Notes under the pieces: model-generated | The model's input: only the letters and a program-made list of their open reading frames with translations | Told to the model about the DNA's origin: nothing | The model's database searches: none | DNA from: Endobugula sp047619205 | GTDB taxonomy: Bacteria > Pseudomonadota > Gammaproteobacteria > Pseudomonadales > Cellvibrionaceae | DNA: 49,294 bases | Reading direction: 5' to 3' | NCBI GenBank assembly: GCA_047619205.1 | Contig: JBLHJR010000016.1 | Location: forward strand, 1-49,294 | Translations under genes and position numbers: made by a program | Shown: positions 1-8,481 of the stretch, one piece after another | How positions within the stretch are numbered: the stretch's first letter is position 1 | Layout: each line of letters starts with the position of its first letter

Positions 1-819
1 TGCCTGTGTAGTATCGGTATGTATAGCCTTAGATGATAGGGTATTGGCCTCACGATTGAGTTCTTGCATCATAAAATCCAAACGACGACCAATGGCGCCC
101 TTTTGAGCCAATATATGCTTAACTTCTTCGATATGCGTAGATAAACGATCTAGCTCTTCATCCACATCGGCTTTATTGGCCAGAATTGCCACCTCTTGAG
201 CAAAACGCTCTTGCTCTACCTCAACCTGTAAGTCTCGCAAACGCTGCTGTAGCTTGTCTTTTTGACTCGCCAATATGGATGGCATTTGCTCCCGCACACG
301 TTTAACGTAGTCACCAATAGACACTAAACGCTGTTCGATATGTGCTCGTAGCTCTACACCTTCCCTTTGGCGATGCTCAATTAACACCGCCAAGGTCTCC
401 GCCAATAAAGTTTTTGTCGCTACTGCGATAGCATCGGTATCCACGCCTTGCTGCTCAACCACTCCGGGCCACTGTAATAAACACAGTGGATCAATAGGCG
501 CAACTAAGATGTCTTTCTTACTAACCGCTTGCCCCAACTGACTCACAGCATTAGTTAGCTGCTCAACTAACGCATGGTTAATATGTAGGCTTTCCGCTTG
601 AGCCGAATGCACATTAAGGTAGACATTTACTTCTATCTTACCGCGCTGAAGGTGTTTGCGGCATAACTCACGCGCAACGGTTTCTAAGCTGCGTAACGAT
701 TCGGGTAAGCGAATCAGCGGCTCTAAATAGCGATGATTCACGCTGCGCATTTCACAGCTCAGGGTCCCCCAAGTGGCTTGTAGTTCTCGGCGGGCAAAGC
801 CTGTCATGCTATTGGTCAT
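1..819 (-). CDS. yicC: YicC family endoribonuclease, 3' end cut by window edge
   Basis: The gene reads on the minus strand from an ATG at 819 and stays open to base 1, giving 273 codons without a stop. The first residues read MTNSMTGFARRELQ, followed by EMRSVNHRYLEPLIRLPESL, the family N-terminal signature. Near the edge it reads ELNREANTLSSKA, the conserved C-terminal block, so only about 15-20 residues are missing (the family is close to 287 residues). YicC proteins are reported endoribonucleases that act on small RNA and mRNA; that role is from family knowledge. It is divergent from rph, the usual arrangement in this group; the 130-base gap holds both promoters. Confidence 0.93.
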   Translation of the reverse strand, partial: MTNSMTGFARRELQATWGTLSCEMRSVNHRYLEPLIRLPESLRSLETVARELCRKHLQRGKIEVNVYLNVHSAQAESLHINHALVEQLTNAVSQLGQAVSKKDILVAPIDPLCLLQWPGVVEQQGVDTDAIAVATKTLLAETLAVLIEHRQREGVELRAHIEQRLVSIGDYVKRVREQMPSILASQKDKLQQRLRDLQVEVEQERFAQEVAILANKADVDEELDRLSTHIEEVKHILAQKGAIGRRLDFMMQELNREANTLSSKAIHTDTTQA

Positions 820-949
820 TAGTGGGATCCATTAATAAGAGGCAATGATTAGACGGAAATTCTAACACAGGCAAGGCCATTTTAAGGGTTTTCCTGTACA
901 CTAAGCCGCCTTTATTCACTCCCTTCCCACAATAGAAATAGGTTTTTTT

Positions 950-1669
950 ATGGAACGTCCCAGCGGCAGAGCAGTAGATCAAACACGCGACATTCGCTTA
1001 AGTAAAAACTTCACTAAACATGCTGAAGGTTCAGTATTAATCGAGTTTGGTGATACTAAAGTCATTTGCACTGCCAGCATCGAAAATAGTGTGCCTGGCT
1101 TTTTAAGAGGGCAGGGTAAAGGCTGGATTACGGCAGAATATGGCATGTTACCTAGATCAACCCATTCGCGCATGAAGCGTGAAGCCGCACGCGGCAAACA
1201 AACCGGACGCACCGTTGAAATACAACGTTTAATTGGTCGCTCTTTACGCGCAGCCGTCGATTTAAGTATCTTAGGTGAGCGTACCATTACTATTGACTGT
1301 GACGTGATCCAGGCCGATGGCGGCACGCGTACCGCATCCATTACTGGCGCTTGCGTAGCTTTAGCCGATGCCCTGAACAAATTAGTGAGTAACGGCACCT
1401 TAACTAGCAGCCCATTGATTCGTATGATTGCATCAATCTCTGTGGGGATTTATCAAGGCGAAGCCGTTCTCGATTTGGATTATCCTGAAGACTCCGCCGC
1501 TGATACCGATATGAATATCGTTATGGCAGATGATGGAGGTATGATTGAAGTGCAAGGCACTGCCGAAGGTGAACCCTTTAGTGAAGCTGAATTTGCGCAA
1601 ATGCTAACGCTAGCCAAGAAAGGCATTAAAGAGCTCAACGCCGCGCAGCAAGCATGCTTAGCTTCATAA
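950..1669 (+). CDS. rph: Ribonuclease PH
   Basis: This 239-residue protein is full length for RNase PH, the phosphate-dependent 3'-5' exonuclease that trims tRNA 3' ends. It starts MERPSGRAVDQTRDIRLS, the standard N-terminus. The core blocks GQGKGWITAEYGMLPRSTHS, GRTVEIQRLIGRSLRA and DCDVIQADGGTRTASITGA are all present, as are the acidic residues near DMNIVMADDGG that bind metal in the family. The enzyme acts as a hexamer in the cytoplasm. It lies divergent to yicC and convergent with crc. The ATG at 950 follows a T-run rather than a strong ribosome binding site, but the conserved N-terminus fixes this start. Confidence 0.97.
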   Translation: MERPSGRAVDQTRDIRLSKNFTKHAEGSVLIEFGDTKVICTASIENSVPGFLRGQGKGWITAEYGMLPRSTHSRMKREAARGKQTGRTVEIQRLIGRSLRAAVDLSILGERTITIDCDVIQADGGTRTASITGACVALADALNKLVSNGTLTSSPLIRMIASISVGIYQGEAVLDLDYPEDSAADTDMNIVMADDGGMIEVQGTAEGEPFSEAEFAQMLTLAKKGIKELNAAQQACLAS

Positions 1670-1679
1670 TCAGTTAACA

Positions 1680-1708
1680 CCAATAGGGGGCGAAAAGTCC
1701 TCTATTGG
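1680..1708. terminator. Hairpin between convergent rph and crc
   Basis: An inverted repeat (CCAATAG paired with CTATTGG, extended by G-C and G-T pairs) lies just after the rph stop and before the crc stop. There is no long T-run after it on the plus strand, so it may be a weak or bidirectional terminator. A second small hairpin (CGCT/AGCG) follows directly. Confidence 0.45.
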
Positions 1709-1757
1709 CGCTAAAAAGCGTCTTACTCCTTATCTCGAACGCCTTGCATTGCCTTTT

Positions 1758-2543
1758 TTAATAGTCTGGTTCTGGCTCTAACTCAATATCATAATCAACA
1801 ATCACCGCTAAATGACTAGAAAATTGCTGGCTTTTATAAATAACCGCATATTCCACATGATTCTTTAGCGATGAGGATACAATTTGTAAGTCTGTACGCC
1901 AAGCATCGCCTTTGCCTTGTTCGCCACTAGGCCACCAGCTGTATTCATCTTTATCGGTATTACCTTGACGAAAGGCATCCACATAACCCACTTGGCTCAA
2001 TTGTGCCATCCATTGCTTTTCTTCCGCTAAAAAGCCCGACTGGTTTTGCTGCTCCGCAGGATTAGAGACATCCTCTACTTTAGGCGCCGTTGCCCAATTA
2101 CCACAAAAAATAAAATCTCGCCGCTTGCGGGATATTTTCGTCAAGTGTGCCTGCAAGTCATCAAAAAACTGGGCTTTTACTTCATGGGATTCAATATCAC
2201 TAAAAGCCGACGGCGCCAGCAATGAGCCAATACTGAGGCCATCAAAGTCAATCTGTAAATAGCGGCCTTCCATATCGACACCACTAGAAAAACCCAAACC
2301 ATAGATTAATGCTTTCGGTACTACGCGGGAGTATATCGCTACTCCATTATAATGCTTCGTGCCAGAATCAAAAAAATAGGCGTTATAGCCTTCAGGGTGA
2401 AAAGTGGCATCATCTGTCTCATATTCCAGACAGCGCAAATCCTGCAAACAAATAACGTCTGCATCCTGTTTTGCCAGCCAATCATAGAGGCCTCGTTGAG
2501 CTGCTTGATGAAGACCATCAACGCTCAGACTAATTATTCGCAT
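1758..2543 (-). CDS. crc: Catabolite repression control protein Crc (inactive exonuclease III fold)
   Basis: This 261-residue protein has the endonuclease/exonuclease/phosphatase fold of exonuclease III but matches Crc. The blocks VICLQDLRCLEYETDDATF, YSRVVPKALIYGLGF and GRYLQIDFDGLSI follow the Pseudomonas Crc pattern. The gene sits between rph and pyrE, exactly where crc lies in Pseudomonas. Catalytic residues of exonuclease III are altered: Ser7 for Asn7, Asp35 for Glu34, Ala110 for Tyr109, Asn149 for Asp151, Ala151 for Asn153 and Ser243 for Asp258; Asp218 and His244 are kept. In Pseudomonas, Crc has no nuclease activity and helps Hfq hold A-rich target mRNAs in translational repression during carbon catabolite repression. 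The same role here is inferred. An automatic pipeline would probably call it exonuclease III. Confidence 0.88.
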   Translation of the reverse strand: MRIISLSVDGLHQAAQRGLYDWLAKQDADVICLQDLRCLEYETDDATFHPEGYNAYFFDSGTKHYNGVAIYSRVVPKALIYGLGFSSGVDMEGRYLQIDFDGLSIGSLLAPSAFSDIESHEVKAQFFDDLQAHLTKISRKRRDFIFCGNWATAPKVEDVSNPAEQQNQSGFLAEEKQWMAQLSQVGYVDAFRQGNTDKDEYSWWPSGEQGKGDAWRTDLQIVSSSLKNHVEYAVIYKSQQFSSHLAVIVDYDIELEPEPDY

Positions 2544-2708
2544 AGTGAACCCTTATTGTAAGACGGGTATAATACCGAAAATGGTGGGATTGCAAAGAAA
2601 AAATCGTCTTTGCAGCCGTTAAAATGTTATATAAAGCGACTTTTAATCCTAAATCATGCCATTATTGTTTTTATTACTTATCATCTAGCCGAAAGTCAGG
2701 ATTTTACA

Positions 2709-3347
2709 ATGCAATCGTTCCAACAACAATTTATTGAACTTGCCATTGCGCATGATGCGCTTTGTTTTGGCGAGTTTACCCTAAAATCTGGGCGAATCAG
2801 CCCTTATTTTTTTAATGCGGGGCGCTTTCAGACAGGAGCAGCATTAGCGGCACTAGGTAATGCATACTCGGCAGCACTAGTTGCCTCTGGAGTCTACATT
2901 GATATGATCTTTGGCCCCGCTTACAAAGGCATTCCCTTAGCAGCAGTTACCGCCGCCGCGTTGGCAGCAAATCACCAACAGGACTATCCTTTTTGCTATA
3001 ACCGTAAAGAAGCCAAGAATCATGGTGAAGGTGGCTTTCTTGTTGGCGCACCCCTCACAGGAAAAGTGTTAATCATTGATGATGTGATTACTGCTGGCAC
3101 GGCCATTCGCGAAGTGATTAAGACGATTATTAGCGCTAAAGCACAACCCGCCGCCGTTCTGATAGGTCTTAATCGCCAGGAGCGTGGCAGTGGTGATCAG
3201 TCGGCGATTCAAGAGATAGAAAAAACATTCACCATTCCAGTGATTAGCATTGTTACTTTAGACGATGTCATCAATTTCATGGCACAACAAGGTAAAATGG
3301 ATAATGTCGCGGCCATGCAACAATATAGAGATCAATATGGGGTTTAA
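2709..3347 (+). CDS. pyrE: Orotate phosphoribosyltransferase
   Basis: PyrE converts orotate and PRPP to OMP, the fifth step of pyrimidine synthesis. The protein is 212 residues, normal for the family, if it starts at the ATG at 2709 (MQSFQQQFIELAIAH). An in-frame start at 2610 would add 33 residues with no family match, so I reject it. The blocks FGEFTLKSGRISPYFFNAG, FGPAYKGIP, NRKEAKNHGEGG and the PRPP-binding loop VLIIDDVITAGTA are intact. It is divergent from crc across about 165 bases, as in Pseudomonas. Confidence 0.97.
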   Translation: MQSFQQQFIELAIAHDALCFGEFTLKSGRISPYFFNAGRFQTGAALAALGNAYSAALVASGVYIDMIFGPAYKGIPLAAVTAAALAANHQQDYPFCYNRKEAKNHGEGGFLVGAPLTGKVLIIDDVITAGTAIREVIKTIISAKAQPAAVLIGLNRQERGSGDQSAIQEIEKTFTIPVISIVTLDDVINFMAQQGKMDNVAAMQQYRDQYGV

Positions 3348-3488
3348 AGATACCCTAGCCGTGTGAATATAGAGTGGTTTTCAATGAAATTGGAAAGGTG
3401 GGTAGATTCCTAGAGCCGGTGCTAGCTGTTAATCGTTTAAATGCTACTAGCATAGCCCTCTGTCACCCCGTAATGGAGATAAACCAAC

Positions 3489-4121
3489 GTGAATAACAGT
3501 ACCCAACATAGTCGTATCGGTCACTTATTATGCACAGCTCTGAGTATTACTGTGCTTTGTTACGCCTTTGATGCACACGCCCAAAGCAAAGCTTTTTTCC
3601 GCTACACCAACGATCAAGGGAGCAAAGTCATCACTGACGTTATCCCCCCCCGATACACCTCTAAAGGCTATGAGTTGATCGATAGTACAGGCAAAGTCAT
3701 AAAAGTGGTTCTACCCGAACTCAGCGCCGAGGAAAAGGCAAGGGTGGATACAAAAAAAGCCCATGCTCAGCGCATGGCTAAATGGGATAAAGAACTATTG
3801 TCTCGGTATAGTAATGTTAACGATATCAAAGAGATGAAAGCGCGCAGACTGAAAGACATTAGCAATAGCATTTATTCTCTGCGCCTGACATTAAAAAATA
3901 TTTCAACCACCATTACACACTATCAAGCAGAAGCCGCCGCCAATGAACGTCAGGGTGAAGAAGTACCTAAAGAAACCTTATCGTCTATCGCTAGATTACA
4001 AAATGATCGAAGCTTTATTGAAGTAGAAATAGATCGAAAAGAACAAAGAAGACAACAAGTCAACGGCAACTACGATAAAGACATTATACGCTTTGACGAG
4101 ATTAAGCCTGTAAAAAATTAA
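3489..4121 (+). CDS. DUF4124 domain-containing exported protein
   Basis: A 210-residue protein of unknown function. It starts at a GTG at 3489 with GGAG about ten bases upstream. Residues 1-31 look like a signal peptide (basic start, hydrophobic LLCTALSITVLCYAF, then AHA-Q as a cleavage site). Residues about 35-75 (FFRYTNDQGSKVITDVIPP, then GYELIDSTGKVI) match the DUF4124 pattern seen in many Pseudomonas and related periplasmic proteins. The rest is charged and helix-rich, probably coiled coil. The stop lies two bases from the slmA stop, so the two genes converge. No function should be assumed. Confidence 0.82.
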   Translation: MNNSTQHSRIGHLLCTALSITVLCYAFDAHAQSKAFFRYTNDQGSKVITDVIPPRYTSKGYELIDSTGKVIKVVLPELSAEEKARVDTKKAHAQRMAKWDKELLSRYSNVNDIKEMKARRLKDISNSIYSLRLTLKNISTTITHYQAEAAANERQGEEVPKETLSSIARLQNDRSFIEVEIDRKEQRRQQVNGNYDKDIIRFDEIKPVKN

Positions 4122-4123
4122 CC

Positions 4124-4720
4124 CTACGGCTGAAAAAAACCGATCATTGCGACCGACAATTGCTCAGGCCAATTAACTGTTGGCTTGCGCTTAAACTCAC
4201 TGCGGACGTATTGTGCAATACGTCCTTCTGCCAAACCCAACAAACTGTTAGCCGCAATATTTGCAGGTAAGCATGTACGCAGGCCTTCTTTTATTTCCGC
4301 CTCACGAAGAATTTGTTTAACTTGGGTTTCAATACGCTCAAAAAATTGTACTACTCGTTGTCGCAAGCGGTCGGTTTCTCCCGTGATCGCATCACCGGTT
4401 AAAATTCGAGTAATCCCTGGATTACGCTCACAAAACATCAATAACAACCACAAAATTTGCTCGCATTGCGATACCGCATGACTGCCGTTCTTAGCAATCG
4501 CACCAATTTTTGTAAATATCGTTTCTTCTATAAACTCAATCAAGCCTTCAAACATTTTTGTTTTGCTTGGAAAATGGCGATACAGCGCCGCTTCCGAAAC
4601 GCCCACTTTTTTGGCCAATGCTGCCGTAGTAATACGCGCACCTGGAGACTCCTCTAACATTTGAGCCAAGCACTCCAATATTTGTTGGCGACGAGATGTT
4701 TTTGGCTTAACTTTATTCAT
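4124..4720 (-). CDS. slmA: Nucleoid occlusion factor SlmA (TetR family)
   Basis: SlmA binds chromosomal sites and blocks FtsZ ring assembly over the nucleoid. The 198-residue length and the sequence fit: SRRQQILECLAQMLEES, then the TetR helix-turn-helix ITTAALAKKVGVSEAALYRHFPSKTKMFEGL at about residues 30-60, and the C-terminal block LLGLAEGRIAQYVRSEF typical of SlmA rather than of drug-responsive TetR proteins. It lies downstream of argB on the same strand with a 280-base gap, so it probably has its own promoter. That gap shows AT-rich sequence and no other gene. Confidence 0.93.
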   Translation of the reverse strand: MNKVKPKTSRRQQILECLAQMLEESPGARITTAALAKKVGVSEAALYRHFPSKTKMFEGLIEFIEETIFTKIGAIAKNGSHAVSQCEQILWLLLMFCERNPGITRILTGDAITGETDRLRQRVVQFFERIETQVKQILREAEIKEGLRTCLPANIAANSLLGLAEGRIAQYVRSEFKRKPTVNWPEQLSVAMIGFFQP

Positions 4721-5000
4721 AGGACTTTCTTATTTTCGGCAGTGTTCGTTAGAAGAAGCAAAAATTATTATTGGTGAGTTATGATCTATAGCTATTCACT
4801 TGTCAGCTAACAAAAATCTGTAAGCTTATCCTAACCATATAAGCCCACCGCTTCAAGCTAAAAACTGTAGTTGGCAAGAGAAAAAATCTTCTCTATTAGT
4901 GCGCATTGGAAACCATAAACTAAAATGCGCTGTATCTATGACTTATATTTATTTGGTGTCAGTCTATTATGAAATAAAAGCAGCGGGTGCGTGTTAACTT

Positions 5001-5906
5001 TTATTGATCCGTAATTAAGGTGCCCACACCGACATCAGTAAACACTTCTAATAACACCGCATGAGCCACACGGCCATCCACAATATGCGCGCTAGCGACT
5101 CCACCTTTTACCGCATCTAATGCACAACGAATTTTAGGCAACATACCACCATATATAGTGCCATCTTCAATTAACTCATCGACTTGCTGTGTGCTCAGGC
5201 CAGTTAACACCTCGCCAGTTTTACTTTGTAAGCCGGCAACATTAGTCAATAACATTAACTTTTCCGCCTGTAGCACTTGGGCTATTTTCCCAGCGACTAA
5301 ATCGGCATTAATGTTATACGATGCGCCCTTCTCATCAACGCCGATAGGCGCAATGACGGGAATAAAATCACTTTCCGTTAGCGTATTAATGACTTTCACA
5401 TTCACATGCTCTACTTCCCCAACATGACCAATGTCAATAATTTCTGGCGCTTCCATTTCGGGCATGTTCTGTGCTTTTTTTTGTAAGGTGAGTTTTTTTG
5501 CGCGAATCAAGTTGCCATCCTTGCCAGAAATACCAATGGCCTGGCCACCGTTACGGTTGATCAAACTCACAATTTGCTTGTTTACCGAGCCACCTAAAAC
5601 CATTTCAACCACATCCATGGTGGCGCTGTCCGTTACTCGCATGCCATCAACAAATTCAGATTGAATATTTAACTTATCTAATAGCGCACCTATTTGTGGG
5701 CCGCCACCATGGACAACAACTGGATTCATACCCACTAATTTCATTAATACAATGTCACGAGCAAAACTATTCTGCAATACTTCGTCAACCATCGCGTTGC
5801 CACCAAACTTAACTACTATGGTTTTATTGGTAAAACGTTGAATATAAGGCAAGGCTTCTGTGAGCACCTGTGCCACATTTTTTGCATTGTCGAGACTTAA
5901 CGTCAT
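5001..5906 (-). CDS. argB: Acetylglutamate kinase
   Basis: ArgB phosphorylates N-acetylglutamate in arginine synthesis. The 301-residue protein carries the amino-acid-kinase fold: IVVKFGGNAM at about residue 30, VVHGGGPQIG at about 64 for phosphate binding, and IPVIAPIGVDEKGASYNINAD near 200 for the acetylglutamate and nucleotide region. The N-terminal helix before the kinase core is of the arginine-sensitive hexameric type, which suggests feedback inhibition by arginine (inference). It follows algC by 78 bases on the same strand; algC-argB is a conserved pair in Pseudomonas. Confidence 0.96.
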   Translation of the reverse strand: MTLSLDNAKNVAQVLTEALPYIQRFTNKTIVVKFGGNAMVDEVLQNSFARDIVLMKLVGMNPVVVHGGGPQIGALLDKLNIQSEFVDGMRVTDSATMDVVEMVLGGSVNKQIVSLINRNGGQAIGISGKDGNLIRAKKLTLQKKAQNMPEMEAPEIIDIGHVGEVEHVNVKVINTLTESDFIPVIAPIGVDEKGASYNINADLVAGKIAQVLQAEKLMLLTNVAGLQSKTGEVLTGLSTQQVDELIEDGTIYGGMLPKIRCALDAVKGGVASAHIVDGRVAHAVLLEVFTDVGVGTLITDQ

Positions 5907-5984
5907 GGGGTCATGTCCTATTAAAAATATATTTGAAAATTATATGCTAACAACTAAAGTGCTGAATAAGTGATGCGCGTGGCA

Positions 5985-8468
5985 TTAAAACTCTAGAATG
6001 AGGGTGTTATCTATTTTATATAGCTCGCGCTTAAATATTTTTTTTAACTTATTCAACTCGCTGTCATTAACGGCTTCAAAGCGAAGTGTTAGTACGGGCG
6101 CTGTATTCGATGCTCTCACCAACCCCCAACCTTGTTCAAAGTCTACACGCAAACCATCAATAAGCGTACGCTCGCCGCCATCCTTACCCGCACCCAAATT
6201 GGCTTCATTGATCAAACGCTCCATCAATACGAATTTTTGCTCTTCTGCAACCGCTATTTTGATTTCAGCCGTCGAGCACATGGTCGGTAATCGAGAAAGT
6301 AAACCATCAACAGTCTCTCCTGTTAACGTCATTAATTCTAACAAGCGCACAGCAGCATATAAGCCATCGTCAAAACCAAACCAACGCTCTTTGAAAAAGA
6401 TATGACCAGAGAACTCACCTCCCAATAGAGCTTGTGTTTCCCGCATTTTCGCCTTGATATGCGAATGACCTGTCTTACACATAATAGGCCTCCCACCATT
6501 TTCGCTGATCACCTGCGGCAGAAGTTGGGTGGATTTAACATCAAAAATGACATCACAACCTGGATTCCGGGCAACAACATCTTGTGCAAATAACATAAGT
6601 AATTGATCGGGCCATAAAATTTTACCCGAAGCGGTTACCACCATCAACCGGTCGGCATCACCATCAAAAGCAAAACCAATATCGGCTTTTTGTTGTTTGA
6701 CTGCCTTAACTAACGCCACCAAATTTTCAACAACGGATGGGTCGGGGTCGTGGTTAGGAAACTCACCATCGAATTCGCAGTATAAACAAGTCGTATCACA
6801 ATGTAGTGCGTTGAACAGGCTTGGCGCTAACTCACTCGCCGCACCATTACCTGCATCAACAACCACGCGCCAACCATCAACAACCGCAACATCGCCTACC
6901 ACCCTATCAATATATGCCTGTGCGAAATTTTCTTTGGAAACGCTGCCTTGAATCGTTGCAGAGATAACATCATTGTTGCGAATACGAGCTTTTATACGCT
7001 GTATATCTGTATCGACTAGAGTCTCACCCTTGACCACCATTTTGCAACCGTTGTATTCCTTCGGATTATGGCTAGCCGTTACAATAACGCCACTGCTGGT
7101 TTTTTTATGTAGGCACGCAGCAAAGTTCATCAATGGTGTCGGCACCAAACCAATATCAATAACATCACAACCGGTACTGATCACCCCCTCAATTATCGCG
7201 GCAGAAAACTCAGGGGAGTGACTTCTAGCATCATGCGCAACAATCATTGCGGTATCGCCCGCAGAGAGCACTTCAGTTGCTACTGCCTGACCTATTGCCT
7301 GGGCCAGATTTTGAGAGAACTGTTCGTGAGCAATGCCGCGAATATCATAAGCGCGAAAGATGCTATCGGGGAGGAGTAGATTAATTTTGTCTTTGTCACC
7401 TTGAGGCTGGTCTGATAATACGGGGAATTTATTGTGGTCTTCCTCCAATACTTCACTAGCCTTCTCAGCAATTGTTTTTTGTTTTAAATCCATAGCTGGC
7501 TTTTTCAATAATATTTTATTGGTAATAACCCTTGTTCTACTGAGGTATTTAATTCCTAGTAAAAACATCAATAATGGCATAATAACCACTACTGCTAAGA
7601 GCCAATTAGGGATAGTTTTTGTTTTCTCAAATAATTGAGCCGATGGGCGATAAGTCATCTGCCAATGACTTGCCATGATTGTGCCTGTGCGTTGAGGATA
7701 ATGATTGGAAGCTTTACCTATAGAAAAAAAAGTTAACCCTTGATTATTACCAAGAAATTGACTCAGGCTAATTTTTGCCAATGACAGATCCATATCATTA
7801 AAAATGTCATGCAACCCCTGTAAAGAAAAAGTCACATGCAATACAGCAATAAGCGTACTAGCGTTATTGCGTACTGGCATTATTTTATGCAGCTCCCACT
7901 CCGAGGTTCCTGGTATTTTTGCCGCTTCAACAAATAATGGCTGACCATCTTGCAGTCGATTAATCATATCGATAAGCAAAAAATTAGCCGTGGTTTTGTC
8001 TGTTTTTTGTGGTGATGATGCTAATAACACTGCTATATCATGCACAGAAAATAAGGCCAATTTTTTTACGTAAGGTAATTGTTTTTCCCAAACCATTCGA
8101 TGCTCTAGCAACCACTGATCTATCTTTTCGCTGTCTAACTGTAACCGCTTCGACTCTATACGCATGTCCTCGATCGAGCTATTTACTACGCTGTGATCCC
8201 GTTCAAAAATTTCTACTGGAATGGTGTTGGCAAGATCATATAACGGCGTTTGCAATAGCAACATATAATCATCAATTTTTTTTCTATGAACGGCTATTTC
8301 CTCTATTATTTGCTTTTCAAAACGCTGTTGATTTTCAGGTACTACGACCAAACGCCACAGGCTATAAACCATAACAGCAGTGAATACCGCGATGATGCAG
8401 ACGAGAATGGCTAATGGCTTAACCCATGAGCCCGTTAATAATTTATGATCCTTTTTTTTATTTTTCAT
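5985..8468 (-). CDS. algC: Phosphomannomutase/phosphoglucomutase AlgC with membrane-anchored N-terminal region
   Basis: The C-terminal part, about residues 368-820, is a complete alpha-D-phosphohexomutase: active-site Ser466 in TASHNP, the metal loop DGDADR at 602-607, the sugar-binding GEFSGH at 684-689 and the phosphate site RASNTAPVLTLRFE near 785. It makes mannose-1-P and glucose-1-P for LPS, exopolysaccharide and rhamnose precursors. Residues 1-350 are extra: a membrane helix at about 18-40, an extracytoplasmic stretch of about 245 residues, a second membrane helix at about 288-308 and a charged linker. That layout resembles a sensor-type double-pass module and would tether the enzyme to the inner membrane. 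The classic enzyme has about 460 residues. It follows coaBC by 13 bases, so the two are probably co-transcribed. Confidence 0.93.
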   Translation of the reverse strand: MKNKKKDHKLLTGSWVKPLAILVCIIAVFTAVMVYSLWRLVVVPENQQRFEKQIIEEIAVHRKKIDDYMLLLQTPLYDLANTIPVEIFERDHSVVNSSIEDMRIESKRLQLDSEKIDQWLLEHRMVWEKQLPYVKKLALFSVHDIAVLLASSPQKTDKTTANFLLIDMINRLQDGQPLFVEAAKIPGTSEWELHKIMPVRNNASTLIAVLHVTFSLQGLHDIFNDMDLSLAKISLSQFLGNNQGLTFFSIGKASNHYPQRTGTIMASHWQMTYRPSAQLFEKTKTIPNWLLAVVVIMPLLMFLLGIKYLSRTRVITNKILLKKPAMDLKQKTIAEKASEVLEEDHNKFPVLSDQPQGDKDKINLLLPDSIFRAYDIRGIAHEQFSQNLAQAIGQAVATEVLSAGDTAMIVAHDARSHSPEFSAAIIEGVISTGCDVIDIGLVPTPLMNFAACLHKKTSSGVIVTASHNPKEYNGCKMVVKGETLVDTDIQRIKARIRNNDVISATIQGSVSKENFAQAYIDRVVGDVAVVDGWRVVVDAGNGAASELAPSLFNALHCDTTCLYCEFDGEFPNHDPDPSVVENLVALVKAVKQQKADIGFAFDGDADRLMVVTASGKILWPDQLLMLFAQDVVARNPGCDVIFDVKSTQLLPQVISENGGRPIMCKTGHSHIKAKMRETQALLGGEFSGHIFFKERWFGFDDGLYAAVRLLELMTLTGETVDGLLSRLPTMCSTAEIKIAVAEEQKFVLMERLINEANLGAGKDGGERTLIDGLRVDFEQGWGLVRASNTAPVLTLRFEAVNDSELNKLKKIFKRELYKIDNTLILEF

Positions 8469-8481
8469 AATCCCTAATGTG

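Noticed and set aside
2610..2708. Longer pyrE start
   Set aside because: Thirty-three extra residues are not part of the PyrE family, and the normal start aligns at 2709.
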